Below, in pieces: positions 27,068 through 36,378 of a DNA stretch of 64,000 nucleotides; the stretch's first letter is position 1, and every line of letters begins with the position of its first letter. Source of the stretch: Clostridiales bacterium 38-18 (GTDB taxonomy: Bacteria; Bacillota; Clostridia; Peptostreptococcales; Acidaminobacteraceae). Location of the stretch: the NCBI GenBank assembly GCA_001897605.1, contig MKTL01000016.1, forward strand, positions 302,410-366,409, written 5' to 3'. The notes under the pieces were generated by a model. That model was not told the DNA's origin and ran no database searches. It worked only from the letters and a program-made list of their open reading frames with translations. A program made the position numbers and the translations under genes.

Positions 27068-28586
27068 AATGACTCTCAATTGCTTGAGAAAATATTCTCA
27101 CGTTGTATTTTGCTGTATTCTCGGTTATGCCCAACAGTTCATCTACTGTGACAATTTCATAACCTTCGGCGATAAGTGCATCTAGTATAGAACTTAAGGC
27201 CTGAGTGGTATAGGCATTGGTATCGTGTAAGAGAATGATGGCACCGTCAGTAACATGGTCTAGAACATAATTTGTAATGTACGAGGCATCCTTATATTTT
27301 AAGTCCTTTGGGTCAACTGACCAAAGTATAGCAGGCATATTGTTGGTACTTATGACATTTTCATTATAAATGCCATACGAAGGGCGATATAGAAAGGGCG
27401 CTCTTCCTGTAATTTTCTCAAGTACGCTTTGTGTCTTTTGAAGCTGCTGGAGCATATCTTCAGGCGACAGGTGCGTCAGCTGTGGATGACTCCAGGTGTG
27501 ATTGCCTATGAGATGACCTTCTGAGTTAATGCGTTGAATCAAGCTCGGATACTCTTTAGCACGAATTCCTTGTACGAAAAATGTCGCCACTTGATTTCTT
27601 GATTTAAGGGTATCTAGGATTAAAGGGGTATAATCGGGATCTGGTCCATCTTCGAAGGTCAATGCGACGCGCTTTAAGGCTATAGTTTCCTGATTATCAA
27701 CCGACTCACTCACAGAGCTTGTTGAAGGCTCCGTGGTTTCAATAACCATTTCTGTAGGAGACGTCTCAGTAATTATCTCAACAGAGTTTGTTGTTTCATC
27801 CTCTGTTGTTGGTAGGATATCATCTATGGTTTCCTTTAGCTCTATATGAGCTGTAAAGGTTTCAAAAGGAATGATGATTTTGGGTTCTCCAATAAAAGCA
27901 GGTCCGATTTGGTATTTTTCAAAAATGATAATGATGCCACCATTTGTAAACAAGAAGTGCTTAAAATTTGACTCAAGTGGATTGGTTCCTTTTGTAACCC
28001 AATCGGTGTCAAGAGTGACGTTTAAGGCATTATCATCGACAAGCTTGGCAAAAATATATTTTGATAAAATCTCAAGATAGGCGCTAGAGCCTTTAAATAA
28101 ATCCTTTAATGCCAGTTGTCTACCTTGCTCGAGATTATAGTTAAAGGTATAAATGGTTGAGGTTGGTTGTGCGCCACCGAGATACTTATTTTCTTTGAAA
28201 AGAAGTGAGATATGTCGATCGGATTTAAATACGACCTCATAGTCCAAATGGAGCTCGAAGGGCAGGCTTTCTTCCTGCGTCAGCTTCAAATCGGCTGTCT
28301 CCTGTCTAAATAGCTCAATACGATTTAGAGCAAATGATTTGAGGGCATCGTCAATCTTACTCTGTCCAATAATTGGATAATGAACTGCAATCGTTTGATC
28401 ATCCTCTTCTTCAATGACGCTTATAATACCACTATCAGGTGACGTTTCATCTATCGATGGAACGGAAATCTCAGGTTTAATAGGATCTTCAATTTTTTCA
28501 TAATAAACGCTGCATGCAGAGAGTGAAAGGCTAAATAAAATAATCAATAATAAGTAAATAACATTTTTCATAATTGTTTTATCCAT
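27066..28586 (-). CDS. PdaC-like polysaccharide deacetylase lipoprotein with DUF3298/DUF4163 domain
   Basis: 506 residues. A lipoprotein signal ends at LSAC (Cys about 25). A DUF4163/DUF3298-type domain covers about 60-245 (IIGQSKIDDALKSFALNRI), then a Ser/Thr/Glu-rich linker, then a NodB deacetylase domain from about 300 to 490. The motifs are TFEDGPD (usual TFDDG, so the catalytic-base Asp is Glu), GNHTWSHPQL, RPSYG, WSVDPKDL and ILLHD. The layout matches B. subtilis PdaC, which deacetylates peptidoglycan. Translation may begin at 28586 or at an ATG five codons later; neither has a strong ribosome binding site. Confidence 0.87.
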   Translation of the reverse strand: MDKTIMKNVIYLLLIILFSLSLSACSVYYEKIEDPIKPEISVPSIDETSPDSGIISVIEEEDDQTIAVHYPIIGQSKIDDALKSFALNRIELFRQETADLKLTQEESLPFELHLDYEVVFKSDRHISLLFKENKYLGGAQPTSTIYTFNYNLEQGRQLALKDLFKGSSAYLEILSKYIFAKLVDDNALNVTLDTDWVTKGTNPLESNFKHFLFTNGGIIIIFEKYQIGPAFIGEPKIIIPFETFTAHIELKETIDDILPTTEDETTNSVEIITETSPTEMVIETTEPSTSSVSESVDNQETIALKRVALTFEDGPDPDYTPLILDTLKSRNQVATFFVQGIRAKEYPSLIQRINSEGHLIGNHTWSHPQLTHLSPEDMLQQLQKTQSVLEKITGRAPFLYRPSYGIYNENVISTNNMPAILWSVDPKDLKYKDASYITNYVLDHVTDGAIILLHDTNAYTTQALSSILDALIAEGYEIVTVDELLGITENTAKYNVRIFSQAIESH

Positions 28587-28722
28587 TCTAAATATGATAT
28601 CTCTATTTTATCCCATCCAATGAAATAAGTGAACATAATTATATGAGGACATTGACCACGAAAGCGAGTTGTGATAAACTTTTCACATGCTTAGGCAATT
28701 TGAAAAGAGGTGTTTTAAAGGT

Positions 28723-29052
28723 ATGCCACATATCATTTTTAGAGGGATTGACGTAGCAGATGTTAAAGAAATTGAGAAACCAATGGTTCAAGAAATTTCA
28801 TCGATCGTCAACTGTCCAGTAGATCATTTTACGGTTGAATGGACGCCAACACTGTTTATCTCAGGTGGGGTTGAGAACACAGGGGGCTATCCCTTTGTTA
28901 CTATTAATTGGTTTAAACGATCGCGAGATCAGCAGGATGATGTCGCAAAGGTCGTGACGAAGATCGTTCTGGATTTGGGGTATTCAGACGTCTGTGTTTA
29001 TTTTAATGAGTTAGATCCAACTGCTTATTATGAAAACGGCGTTCACTACTAA
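28723..29052 (+). CDS. DUF1904 family protein (tautomerase-like)
   Basis: 109 residues starting MPHIIFRGIDVADVKEIEKPM, a typical DUF1904 beginning. ATG 28723 is favoured because GAGGTG lies upstream and the preceding twelve codons are not conserved-looking. DUF1904 proteins have a fold resembling tautomerases, with an N-terminal proline after the initiator Met (Pro2 here), but their reaction is unknown. It stands alone between the deacetylase gene (divergent) and the LuxR-type regulator. An inverted repeat at 29100-29131 may terminate it. Confidence 0.8.
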   Translation: MPHIIFRGIDVADVKEIEKPMVQEISSIVNCPVDHFTVEWTPTLFISGGVENTGGYPFVTINWFKRSRDQQDDVAKVVTKIVLDLGYSDVCVYFNELDPTAYYENGVHY

Positions 29053-29099
29053 TTAAATGTTTTGTTATTAATTTCAATATGAAAATGAAATTGTGAGAT

Positions 29100-29131
29100 A
29101 GCTCGTAATAATGGTATGATTATTATGAGCT
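29100..29131 (+). terminator. Possible terminator or regulatory hairpin before the LuxR-family gene
   Basis: AGCTC-TAATAAT pairs with ATTATTA-GAGCT, followed by TCTTTCATTTATT. The T-run is interrupted, so it is a weak terminator for the DUF1904 gene or a leader structure. The remaining 105 bases before the regulator gene contain a TATAGT/TATAAA-rich stretch that could be its promoter. Confidence 0.5.
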
Positions 29132-29237
29132 TCTTTCATTTATTAGTGAGTTGAAAAGGTTACCAACTAAAGTAGGTAGAGTGCCACTTTATTTTTGATT
29201 ATAGTATAAATGACAGACTTATTTGGTAGGAGATGCT

Positions 29238-31931
29238 ATGTCTGAGATTATTCTTTCCTCAAAATTGCAAAAGTCAATAGTTCCAAGCACTTACGTTAGA
29301 AAATCAGAAAGTATAATGCGATTATCTGATTGTCAAATTAACATTGTTAGCGCACCAGCCGGTGCTGGCAAGTCAACCCTAGTTAGTGACTGGATAGAAC
29401 TGGAGAGCTGTCCCTATGTTTGGTACAGTCTCGATGTGTGGGACAATGAAGTAGATTTATTTTTAAGCTATCTTGCAAATGGCTTGGTTAAATATGAGAT
29501 TGGACAGGAAGTGGGCAAAGCGCTTTTACAGCTAATTGGATCAAGAGCTAATCTTGGCGATGAAGGCTTTACAAGAACTGTGATTGGTCTCTTTCACCAA
29601 ATTATGGCGCCTATGATTATTGTCATTGACGATTATCATGTGATTTACGACAAGAACATTCATCGTATAATAAATGAGCTGATGCGGCAAATGCCTCAGC
29701 AATTAAGACTATGTCTGATATCTCGTGAGGATCCACCTTTGGCGTTGGGTAGATTAAGAGCAGCTGGTCGTATTTGTGAGATAAGGATGTCAAATCTGAA
29801 ATTCACAGAAGTTGAATCAGAAGCCTTTCTAAATGGCATATTGTCTATGATGGCGCTGAGTGTAGATCACATTCGCTTGATTCAAGATCGTACGGAGGGA
29901 TGGATCGCTGGTCTTCAATTGATGGCGCAAACCCTATTGCGTTCAGATAATAAAGAAAGCACACTTTTGTCTATGGGAGCAAATAATGATTATATTATGG
30001 AGTATCTTTTAGAAGAGGTGTTAAATACTTTTGATGGAGAGCTGCAACTTTTTTTATTAAAAACCTCAATCCTAGATGACTTCTGTGAGGAAATATCTGA
30101 TTATGCGTTAGGCAACCTAAGCGGTACAAGCCATACTTATTTAGAAATATTAAAGAGAAAGAATAGCTTTATTTCCACGTATGAGTTGATAGATGAAAAT
30201 GCCAAACCAGTAACCTGGTACAAATATCATCATTTATTTCGCGATCTATTAAGACAAAGGCTAAGCATTGAAAAATTAATTACAAAAGAAACCATAGATG
30301 AGGTTTACAAAAGAGCTGGTGAATGGTTTGAATCTAAAGGCCAATATCTTTCTGCGATTCACTACTATTTTAACCTACCCCTTGAAGCTGCAAGACTCAT
30401 AGAATTACAGTGGGAACCTATGGATATAGCTCTAAAATCCAATATATGGCTTTCACTTGCTAAAAGACTTCCAGAAGCACTTTGTAAAAGAAGTCCCGTG
30501 ATTTCAATGGGAATTGGTTGGTCTATGCTGGATGCAGGAGATACAGTGAGCTGTGTTAAATGGTTTCAGCATGTGGAAGTACTTTTGAGTCTTTACACAA
30601 AGAAAGGGCAAGTCATAGGAAGTACTGATGTCAGTGTGACAACAAGCGCCTTTGCAATTGACTCCGAAGCAGATGGCGAAGAGGGTCTTCTAGTCTTTGA
30701 TCATCGAGAGTTTGATCAGCTGCCAGCATATTTATTAAGCGCGAAGGCTTATATTGCTGCATCCACAGGTGATTACAAAGCTTTGTTTGATTTAAAGGAA
30801 CAATTAAAAGCGCTCGTCGTCACGATTCCTTACCAACGCGCTTGGGTCATAGAGACTTATGTAGGGATGCTCGAATGGGCAAGTGGGGACCTAATTAGGA
30901 GCTATAAAACCTTTTACGAGATATGGCTAAAGTCGAAGCAATTCTTACCTATAATAGTCCAGGGCTCATTTTTTGCTCTTTTAGTGGAGCTTAAATTACA
31001 AATGGGTGAGCTAATTGAAGTAGAGAGGATGCTAGAAGAGGAAATAATGGCATTACAGCATCCAGCAGGGGATGGTCTTTATGCGCTTTATAAGCTATAT
31101 CAGGCGACCTTATATTTGATGCAAGGGAAAGTAGAACTGTCATTAGGCGCAATAGAAGAAAGTCAGAATTTTGGTATGCTTTATAATCATATGGATTGGC
31201 ACTATAAGCAAGAGCTCCTAAAAGCGCGCATTGAATTATTATATGGCAATTTAGAAGCTGCAACAAAATGTGTTGAACGTGGTAAAAAGCATCACTTTAG
31301 CAACCCAATTCCCGAATTTATGGGCTATGAGGATCTAGAGCTATGGATGCAGCTAGAAGCTGCAAAGCGTGAAAACCGTTTGGGCACATTTGTCGAATTA
31401 AAATGGCAGGCACTTCTTGAGAATGAGACCGAGGAAACCCTTCCCTCTTATATTAGAGAAAATCAGCTTAAGCTATTACTTTGGTATGCACCTAAGAAGT
31501 ATCATGCCTATTCCGAGATGTGTCAGCTTCTTTTAAATCGTGCAATAGCGCAAAAAAGAGCAATACAAATAGTGGAATTTTCACTAATTTCTATTAAGTT
31601 TACCACTAGTGTTGCCGTTCAGCAAAAGCTTTTATATGAAGCTCAGGAGCAAGCCAAATCCAACCATATTCTATTGCCCTTTTATGAATTTTCAGATGCA
31701 TTTGAGGATGAAAAAAGAATTTTAAAGCGAGGCTCAAATCAAGTATTAACTGGGAGAGAGCTTGAGGTATTAACATTAATCGCCGAGGGCTATTCTAATC
31801 AGGAGATTGGTGCAACCCTGTTCCTATCACTTAGTACCGTAAAAAGCTATAATTATAGTCTTTTTAGTAAGCTTGAGGTCAAGAGAAGAACGGAGGCAGT
31901 GGCGAAAGCAAAAGAATTGGGCATACTATAA
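29238..31931 (+). CDS. LuxR/MalT-like (LAL/STAND ATPase) transcriptional activator
   Basis: About 897 residues. A STAND-type ATPase domain contains Walker A APAGAGKST (about residues 37-45) and IIVIDDYHVI. A long helical TPR-like sensor region follows from about 350 to 800. The C-terminal LuxR helix-turn-helix reads LTGRELEVLTLIAEGYSNQEIGATLFLSLSTVK. MalT-like activators oligomerise on ATP and inducer and turn on nearby genes. ATG 29238 follows TAGGAG. A strong terminator separates it from a 65-residue gene and an MDR oxidoreductase gene, which I infer are its targets. Effector unknown. Confidence 0.92.
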   Translation: MSEIILSSKLQKSIVPSTYVRKSESIMRLSDCQINIVSAPAGAGKSTLVSDWIELESCPYVWYSLDVWDNEVDLFLSYLANGLVKYEIGQEVGKALLQLIGSRANLGDEGFTRTVIGLFHQIMAPMIIVIDDYHVIYDKNIHRIINELMRQMPQQLRLCLISREDPPLALGRLRAAGRICEIRMSNLKFTEVESEAFLNGILSMMALSVDHIRLIQDRTEGWIAGLQLMAQTLLRSDNKESTLLSMGANNDYIMEYLLEEVLNTFDGELQLFLLKTSILDDFCEEISDYALGNLSGTSHTYLEILKRKNSFISTYELIDENAKPVTWYKYHHLFRDLLRQRLSIEKLITKETIDEVYKRAGEWFESKGQYLSAIHYYFNLPLEAARLIELQWEPMDIALKSNIWLSLAKRLPEALCKRSPVISMGIGWSMLDAGDTVSCVKWFQHVEVLLSLYTKKGQVIGSTDVSVTTSAFAIDSEADGEEGLLVFDHREFDQLPAYLLSAKAYIAASTGDYKALFDLKEQLKALVVTIPYQRAWVIETYVGMLEWASGDLIRSYKTFYEIWLKSKQFLPIIVQGSFFALLVELKLQMGELIEVERMLEEEIMALQHPAGDGLYALYKLYQATLYLMQGKVELSLGAIEESQNFGMLYNHMDWHYKQELLKARIELLYGNLEAATKCVERGKKHHFSNPIPEFMGYEDLELWMQLEAAKRENRLGTFVELKWQALLENETEETLPSYIRENQLKLLLWYAPKKYHAYSEMCQLLLNRAIAQKRAIQIVEFSLISIKFTTSVAVQQKLLYEAQEQAKSNHILLPFYEFSDAFEDEKRILKRGSNQVLTGRELEVLTLIAEGYSNQEIGATLFLSLSTVKSYNYSLFSKLEVKRRTEAVAKAKELGIL

Positions 31932-31937
31932 AATACA

Positions 31938-31970
31938 AACTTTGGTTGGTAGCGACCAAAGTTTTTTTTT
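31938..31970 (+). terminator. Terminator after LuxR-family gene
   Basis: AACTTTGGT pairs with ACCAAAGTT, followed by nine T. It separates the regulator from the 65-aa/MDR pair. Confidence 0.9.
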
Positions 31971-32007
31971 ATTATGATTAAGTCACAACGATTCTAGGAG
32001 GTGTAGA

Positions 32008-32205
32008 ATGTTTTATACCATTTTGATAAAGGGCAATCTTAAACCACATTGGTTTGAGAATTTATCTGTTGAGAGATTGGATGCCTTTACAACGGTTATA
32101 AGAGGTGAGTTAGTGGATCAGGCCGCACTTTATGGGGTACTGAATCGCATTAGAGATCTAGGCGTTGAACTTTTATCTGTTTCTAGTGAAGACGAGGTGA
32201 AATAA
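32008..32205 (+). CDS. Small conserved-looking 65-residue protein of LuxR/MDR module
   Basis: 65 residues with AGGAGG well placed before the ATG. The sequence has a short strand-rich start (FYTILIKGNL), WFENLSVE and VIRGELVDQAALYGVLNRIRDLGVELLSV. From memory it resembles small proteins found next to NAD(P)-dependent dehydrogenases and LAL regulators in Chloroflexi and Actinobacteria, which share the pattern RG-x-LVDQAAL-x-GLL-x-RIRDLG. The function is unknown. One base separates its stop from the MDR gene start, so they are co-translated. No membrane segment or signal is visible. Confidence 0.8.
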   Translation: MFYTILIKGNLKPHWFENLSVERLDAFTTVIRGELVDQAALYGVLNRIRDLGVELLSVSSEDEVK

Positions 32206-32206
32206 T

Positions 32207-33190
32207 ATGAAGGCTATTGTTCAGGAAAGCTATGGGAAATGGGATACTTTAAAAATCGATGAAATTCCAATTCCAATCCCAAAGGAAAATGAGGTTCTCG
32301 TTGCGGTTAAAGGGGTGTCGCTTAATGCCCCTGATTGGCGTCTGTTACAAGGTAAACCATTTGTCGTTAGAGTTTTCTCAGGGTGGATAAAGCCCAAGGC
32401 TAGAGTCAAGGGAACCGATTTTTCAGGTATAATTACGGTTACAGGCAGCTCTGTTAAGAGCTTTAAAGCGGGTGATCAAGTTTATGGCGATCTTTCTAGC
32501 TGTGGATTTGGTGCGTTTGCAGAGTATGTCTGTATCGATGAAGGGCTACTAGCTAAAATGCCATCGAACCTATCATATGCGAATGCGGCATCTTTGCCTC
32601 TTACAAGTGTCACTGCATTGCAAGCGGTTAGAAATCTAGCTAAGGTTAAGGAGGGGGATCGGGTTTTAATCGTAGGTGCTTCGGGTGGGGTCGGGAGCTT
32701 TATCATACAGCATTGTCGAAATTTAAAAGCGCATATCACTGCAGTTGTCAGTACAAAACGAATTCCTCAGGCGATTCGGCTTGGTGCGGATGATGTTATT
32801 GACTATTTAACAGAAGATTTGGCCCAAGCGACTACTAAATACGATGTAATCTTATATGTTAATGGCAGTTATCCCATTTCAATCTTTCATCGCCTGCTGT
32901 CATCAAAGGGGAGATTTGTTTTAGTTGGCAGTAGCAATTTGAAGCACATTTTATATCTTTCAATTTTTGGAAAAAGTCTTAGCAAAAAATACGATAAGAG
33001 CTATCAAGTGCTAATGGCGAAACCCAATGCTGGTGATTTGAGCTACATTACCGAAGTGGTAGAACAGGAAAAGCTGACGCCTGTCATCGATCGTCAAATT
33101 GAATTCTCACAAATTCCATTTTGGATAGGTGAGCTTGAAAAGGGACATATTGGTGGTAAAATAATCGTTGATCTTGATGGTCAAAAATGA
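32207..33190 (+). CDS. NAD(P)-dependent MDR oxidoreductase (quinone oxidoreductase/alcohol dehydrogenase-like)
   Basis: 327 residues. The GroES-like N-terminal domain includes KGTDFSGIITVTGSSVKSFKAGDQVYG, and the Rossmann domain carries VLIVGASGGVGSFIIQ. No catalytic zinc cysteine-histidine pattern and no structural four-cysteine zinc lobe are seen, which points to the zinc-free quinone-oxidoreductase or enoyl-reductase branch of the medium-chain dehydrogenase superfamily. It immediately follows the 65-residue gene and shares its promoter region. The likely regulator is the LuxR/MalT-like protein upstream. Substrate unknown. Confidence 0.88.
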   Translation: MKAIVQESYGKWDTLKIDEIPIPIPKENEVLVAVKGVSLNAPDWRLLQGKPFVVRVFSGWIKPKARVKGTDFSGIITVTGSSVKSFKAGDQVYGDLSSCGFGAFAEYVCIDEGLLAKMPSNLSYANAASLPLTSVTALQAVRNLAKVKEGDRVLIVGASGGVGSFIIQHCRNLKAHITAVVSTKRIPQAIRLGADDVIDYLTEDLAQATTKYDVILYVNGSYPISIFHRLLSSKGRFVLVGSSNLKHILYLSIFGKSLSKKYDKSYQVLMAKPNAGDLSYITEVVEQEKLTPVIDRQIEFSQIPFWIGELEKGHIGGKIIVDLDGQK

Positions 33191-33228
33191 GAGAGAAAAA
33201 AATGAATTAGTAATAGATTAATAATAAT

Positions 33229-33261
33229 AAAGCCCTTTCATACTTTATATGAAGGGGCTTT
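33229..33261. terminator. Terminator between MDR and RlmI-like genes
   Basis: AAAGCCCTTTCATA pairs with TATGAAGGGGCTTT. It sits between convergent genes and could serve both, though T-runs are short. Confidence 0.8.
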
Positions 33262-33279
33262 GATAGGTTCATTATGGTC

Positions 33280-34470
33280 TTAATCCATCTGAATGAAGAG
33301 CACCTTTAAATAGTTGCTTTCCTCATATTTGAAATGCGTTCTAAAATCCTTCGGCAATTGATGTACCTCTATGATCTTAAAGCGCTTGTTAGCAAGGTTA
33401 AAGCCCTTACCAACCAATTGCTTGAATTTTTCAAGCGTAATATTACTTGAATTATTTGATGCGACGATAATGCCTTTAGGTGAAGTGACTTTTATTGCAT
33501 CCGCAAGCAAAGTCGGGTAATCCTTTTCAGCACTAAAGGTGAAGTCCTTAGATTTAGCATAGCTTGGCGGGTCAAGAATAACGAGGTCATATATTAGCCC
33601 CTTTTTTTGTGCAAACTTAAAATAGTGAAAAACATCTTCAACTAAAATAGGGTGATTTTCAGGGGAAATGTGATTAAGCTCAAAATTTTTAAGTGTGTGC
33701 TCTAAGCTTCTGTTAGCCAAATCTACACTTGTAACACTTTTAGCGCCACCAACGGCAGCAAACGTTGAAAATGCACCAGTATAAGAAAAGGTATTCAGAA
33801 CCGTTTTACCTTTAGCGTATTGGTTACGAATGGCTTTTCTGATTTCACGCTGATCGAGGAACACGCCAACCATACCACCTTCGTTAAAGAATATGGAAAG
33901 CTTAACACCATTCTCCATAACTGTGATTGGAAATGTTAAGGGCTTACCGGCGATAAAGCCATCATTAACTTCTTGATGATCCTCAAAGCGACATTTTTCA
34001 TAGATGGCATCGAATTCGACTGATTTTTTTATTGCGTTTTCTATCTGATTTTTAAAGGCGTAAATGCCTTTACTGTAATAATTAATTAAATATGAGCCAG
34101 CAAAAAAATCAATAGTTAATCCCCCAATCCCATCACCTTCGCCGTTAAAAACGCGAAATGCGGTTGTTTTAGGATTGTTGTAAAGGCCGAGGCGTTTTTC
34201 TACGCTTTGATAAACCTTTTTAAGGAAAAAGGCATCATCAATTTTCTCGCGCTCATTGTTTGACAGAATCCAACCTAACCCTTTGTTTTGTAGGCCATAG
34301 TAGCCGGTTGCGACAAACTTACCTTTTGAGTCCGTCAATCTGAGCAGCTGACCCTCTTCAATATCTGAAGACTCAAGTAGCTGGTAGCCAACGACACTTT
34401 CCTTAAAGATTAAGGGATATTTTTCTTTAAACTTCTCAACATGCTTATCATGTAATTTAATTTCGTACAT
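33280..34470 (-). CDS. Class I SAM-dependent rRNA methyltransferase, RlmI-like
   Basis: 396 residues, the size of RlmI (23S rRNA m5C1962 methyltransferase). A PUA-like RNA-binding domain occupies the first 80 residues. The SAM-binding segment is VLNTFSYTGAFSTFAA near residue 215 and the catalytic-loop motif is VILDPPSYAKSK near residue 290. The TFSYTGAFS/DPPSY pattern is characteristic of this group. AAGGAG precedes the ATG. It follows a SulP transporter gene after 11 bases on the same strand, probably one transcript without an obvious functional link. The exact target base is inferred from family only. Confidence 0.88.
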   Translation of the reverse strand: MYEIKLHDKHVEKFKEKYPLIFKESVVGYQLLESSDIEEGQLLRLTDSKGKFVATGYYGLQNKGLGWILSNNEREKIDDAFFLKKVYQSVEKRLGLYNNPKTTAFRVFNGEGDGIGGLTIDFFAGSYLINYYSKGIYAFKNQIENAIKKSVEFDAIYEKCRFEDHQEVNDGFIAGKPLTFPITVMENGVKLSIFFNEGGMVGVFLDQREIRKAIRNQYAKGKTVLNTFSYTGAFSTFAAVGGAKSVTSVDLANRSLEHTLKNFELNHISPENHPILVEDVFHYFKFAQKKGLIYDLVILDPPSYAKSKDFTFSAEKDYPTLLADAIKVTSPKGIIVASNNSSNITLEKFKQLVGKGFNLANKRFKIIEVHQLPKDFRTHFKYEESNYLKVLFIQMD

Positions 34471-34481
34471 GGTAACTCCTT

Positions 34482-36137
34482 CTATTTTATGGGCAAAGTT
34501 TCTGCAAATGATAACGCTTCTTCAAAATTCTCGAAAATAGCTTCCTCACCAAGCGTATCAATTAATCCTGATTTTTGCAAGACTTCTCTTGGCTGTTGTT
34601 TTAAACCTGAGAAAAGTAACTTGACTTTATTTTTGTGACAAACGGTTATAAAGCGCTTCAGAGCATGAACGGCTGTAGCATCCATAGCGGGTACATTACG
34701 TAATCGTAAAATCATAATTTTTGTTGAACGATCCACTTCTTTGCTCACTTCTAAAAATTTATCAGCTGCACCAAAGAAAAATGGGCCATTTACTTCGTAA
34801 ACGGTAATATGTGATGGTAATCTTTGAAGGAGTGCTGGGTCAAAGGAAGGTGTAAAGCTATCGTCCTCCTCTGCAGTATCGCGTGTTAATTCTTTTACTT
34901 CAGTAACATCTGCCATTCGCTTCATGAAGAGTAGAGATGCAAGAACCATCCCGATCTCTATAGCAACGACCAAATCGATGAGCACGGTTACAAAAAAGGT
35001 GATTAATAACACAATAACATCGCTTTTTGGAGACTTTAGCAGACCTATAAATTCTCGCCATTCACTCATGTTGTAAGCGACAACGATGAGAATAGCAGCT
35101 AAAGCTGAAAGAGGTACAAGCTTTGCAAGTGGCATAAAAATCAACATGATAAGCAACAAAGTAATCGCATGAACCATACCTGCTACAGGCGTACGCCCGC
35201 CATTTTTTATGTTCGCAACGGTTCTTGCGATAGCACCTGTTGCTGGAATACCGCCAAATAAAGCTGAAGCCATGTTTGCAATCCCTTGAGCAATGAGCTC
35301 TGTATTTGAACGGTGTTTACCACCAATCATTCCGTCGGCTACTACTGCTGAGAGCAGTGATTCAATCGAACCTAACAGTGCAATCGTAAATGCTGGCCCG
35401 ATAAGCAGTCGTATCTTTTCGATGCTAAATGCTGGTAAATGAGGTACCGGGAGCGCTGATGAGAGTTCGCCAAATTTTGAACCGATGGTAGCGACTTCCA
35501 TAGGTGTAAATTGTACAATTAAGGTTGTAACCACAAGAGCTGCCAAAGAGCCAGGTACTTTAATTTTATTCTTAGGCCAGAAGACGATAATAAAAAGGGC
35601 AATTGCACCGATGATTACTGTCTGAGCTTGTGTTGTACCAAAAGCACCTATATATGCGTGCCATTTCTCTAAAAACTCAGCAGGAACGACATCGAGCTTG
35701 AGTCCAAAAAAATCCTTAATTTGAGAAGAGAAAATTGTAACCGCAATACCACTTGTGAAGCCAGTTGTTATTGGGTGTGGAATAAATTTAATAACTGACC
35801 CGAGTTTAAATACGCCCATGAGGATCATCATAATACCGCCCATCATGGTTGCCATTATGAGACCATCAAGACCAAATTTCATGACGATACCGTAGACAAT
35901 CACCATAAACGCACCCGTTGGACCACCTATCTGAACTCTACTTCCTCCTAAAAAGGAAATGATAAAACCTGCAATAATAGCAGTATGGAGTCCTTTTTCT
36001 GGAGTAACCCCTGAGGCAATTGCCAGTGCAATTGAAAGAGGAAGTGCAATAATAGCAACGATTACACCTGCGGTTAGATCGCTTATAAACTGCTGTCTGC
36101 TATAATCCTTGATGGTAGTAAAAAATTTAGGTTTCAT
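34482..36137 (-). CDS. SulP (SLC26-like) anion transporter with STAS domain
   Basis: About 551 residues. The N-terminal 400 residues hold about 10-12 membrane segments with SulP motifs (LPLSIALAIASGVTPEKGL, GPTGAFMVIVYGI). A STAS domain follows from about 430 to 545 (ITVYEVNGPFFFGAADKF, MDATAVHALKRF). ATG 36137 is chosen because AGGAGGG lies directly upstream; a GTG/ATG-type start further out has no such site. SulP proteins carry sulfate, bicarbonate or dicarboxylates; specificity is not decided. The gene is divergent from the LTA-synthase-like gene. Confidence 0.9.
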   Translation of the reverse strand: MKPKFFTTIKDYSRQQFISDLTAGVIVAIIALPLSIALAIASGVTPEKGLHTAIIAGFIISFLGGSRVQIGGPTGAFMVIVYGIVMKFGLDGLIMATMMGGIMMILMGVFKLGSVIKFIPHPITTGFTSGIAVTIFSSQIKDFFGLKLDVVPAEFLEKWHAYIGAFGTTQAQTVIIGAIALFIIVFWPKNKIKVPGSLAALVVTTLIVQFTPMEVATIGSKFGELSSALPVPHLPAFSIEKIRLLIGPAFTIALLGSIESLLSAVVADGMIGGKHRSNTELIAQGIANMASALFGGIPATGAIARTVANIKNGGRTPVAGMVHAITLLLIMLIFMPLAKLVPLSALAAILIVVAYNMSEWREFIGLLKSPKSDVIVLLITFFVTVLIDLVVAIEIGMVLASLLFMKRMADVTEVKELTRDTAEEDDSFTPSFDPALLQRLPSHITVYEVNGPFFFGAADKFLEVSKEVDRSTKIMILRLRNVPAMDATAVHALKRFITVCHKNKVKLLFSGLKQQPREVLQKSGLIDTLGEEAIFENFEEALSFAETLPIK

Positions 36138-36188
36138 AAACCCTCCTAAACGTCGCATTTATTTAATACAAGTGTTAACAAACCTTGG

Positions 36189-36217
36189 TTGATTTCGTAA
36201 TTTTTTGTTGATATAAT
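36189..36217 (+). promoter_or_regulatory. Promoter of LTA synthase-like operon
   Basis: TTGATT and TATAAT are spaced by 17 bases. Transcription from about 36224 would leave a leader of about 155 bases, AT-rich, with no hairpin I could identify with confidence. Confidence 0.7.
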
Positions 36218-36378
36218 GTCTGCGTGCTGTATTAAGCGACCTAAATATGTAAATGTATACAATATACCTTTTTCATTTTAGCACTTAACCACTTGCATTG
36301 CCATATGGATTACATGTTGTTGTAAAATTAAATTTAGTTAATAATAGAATGTTAACGTAACAGAGAGGACAGTAAAAA

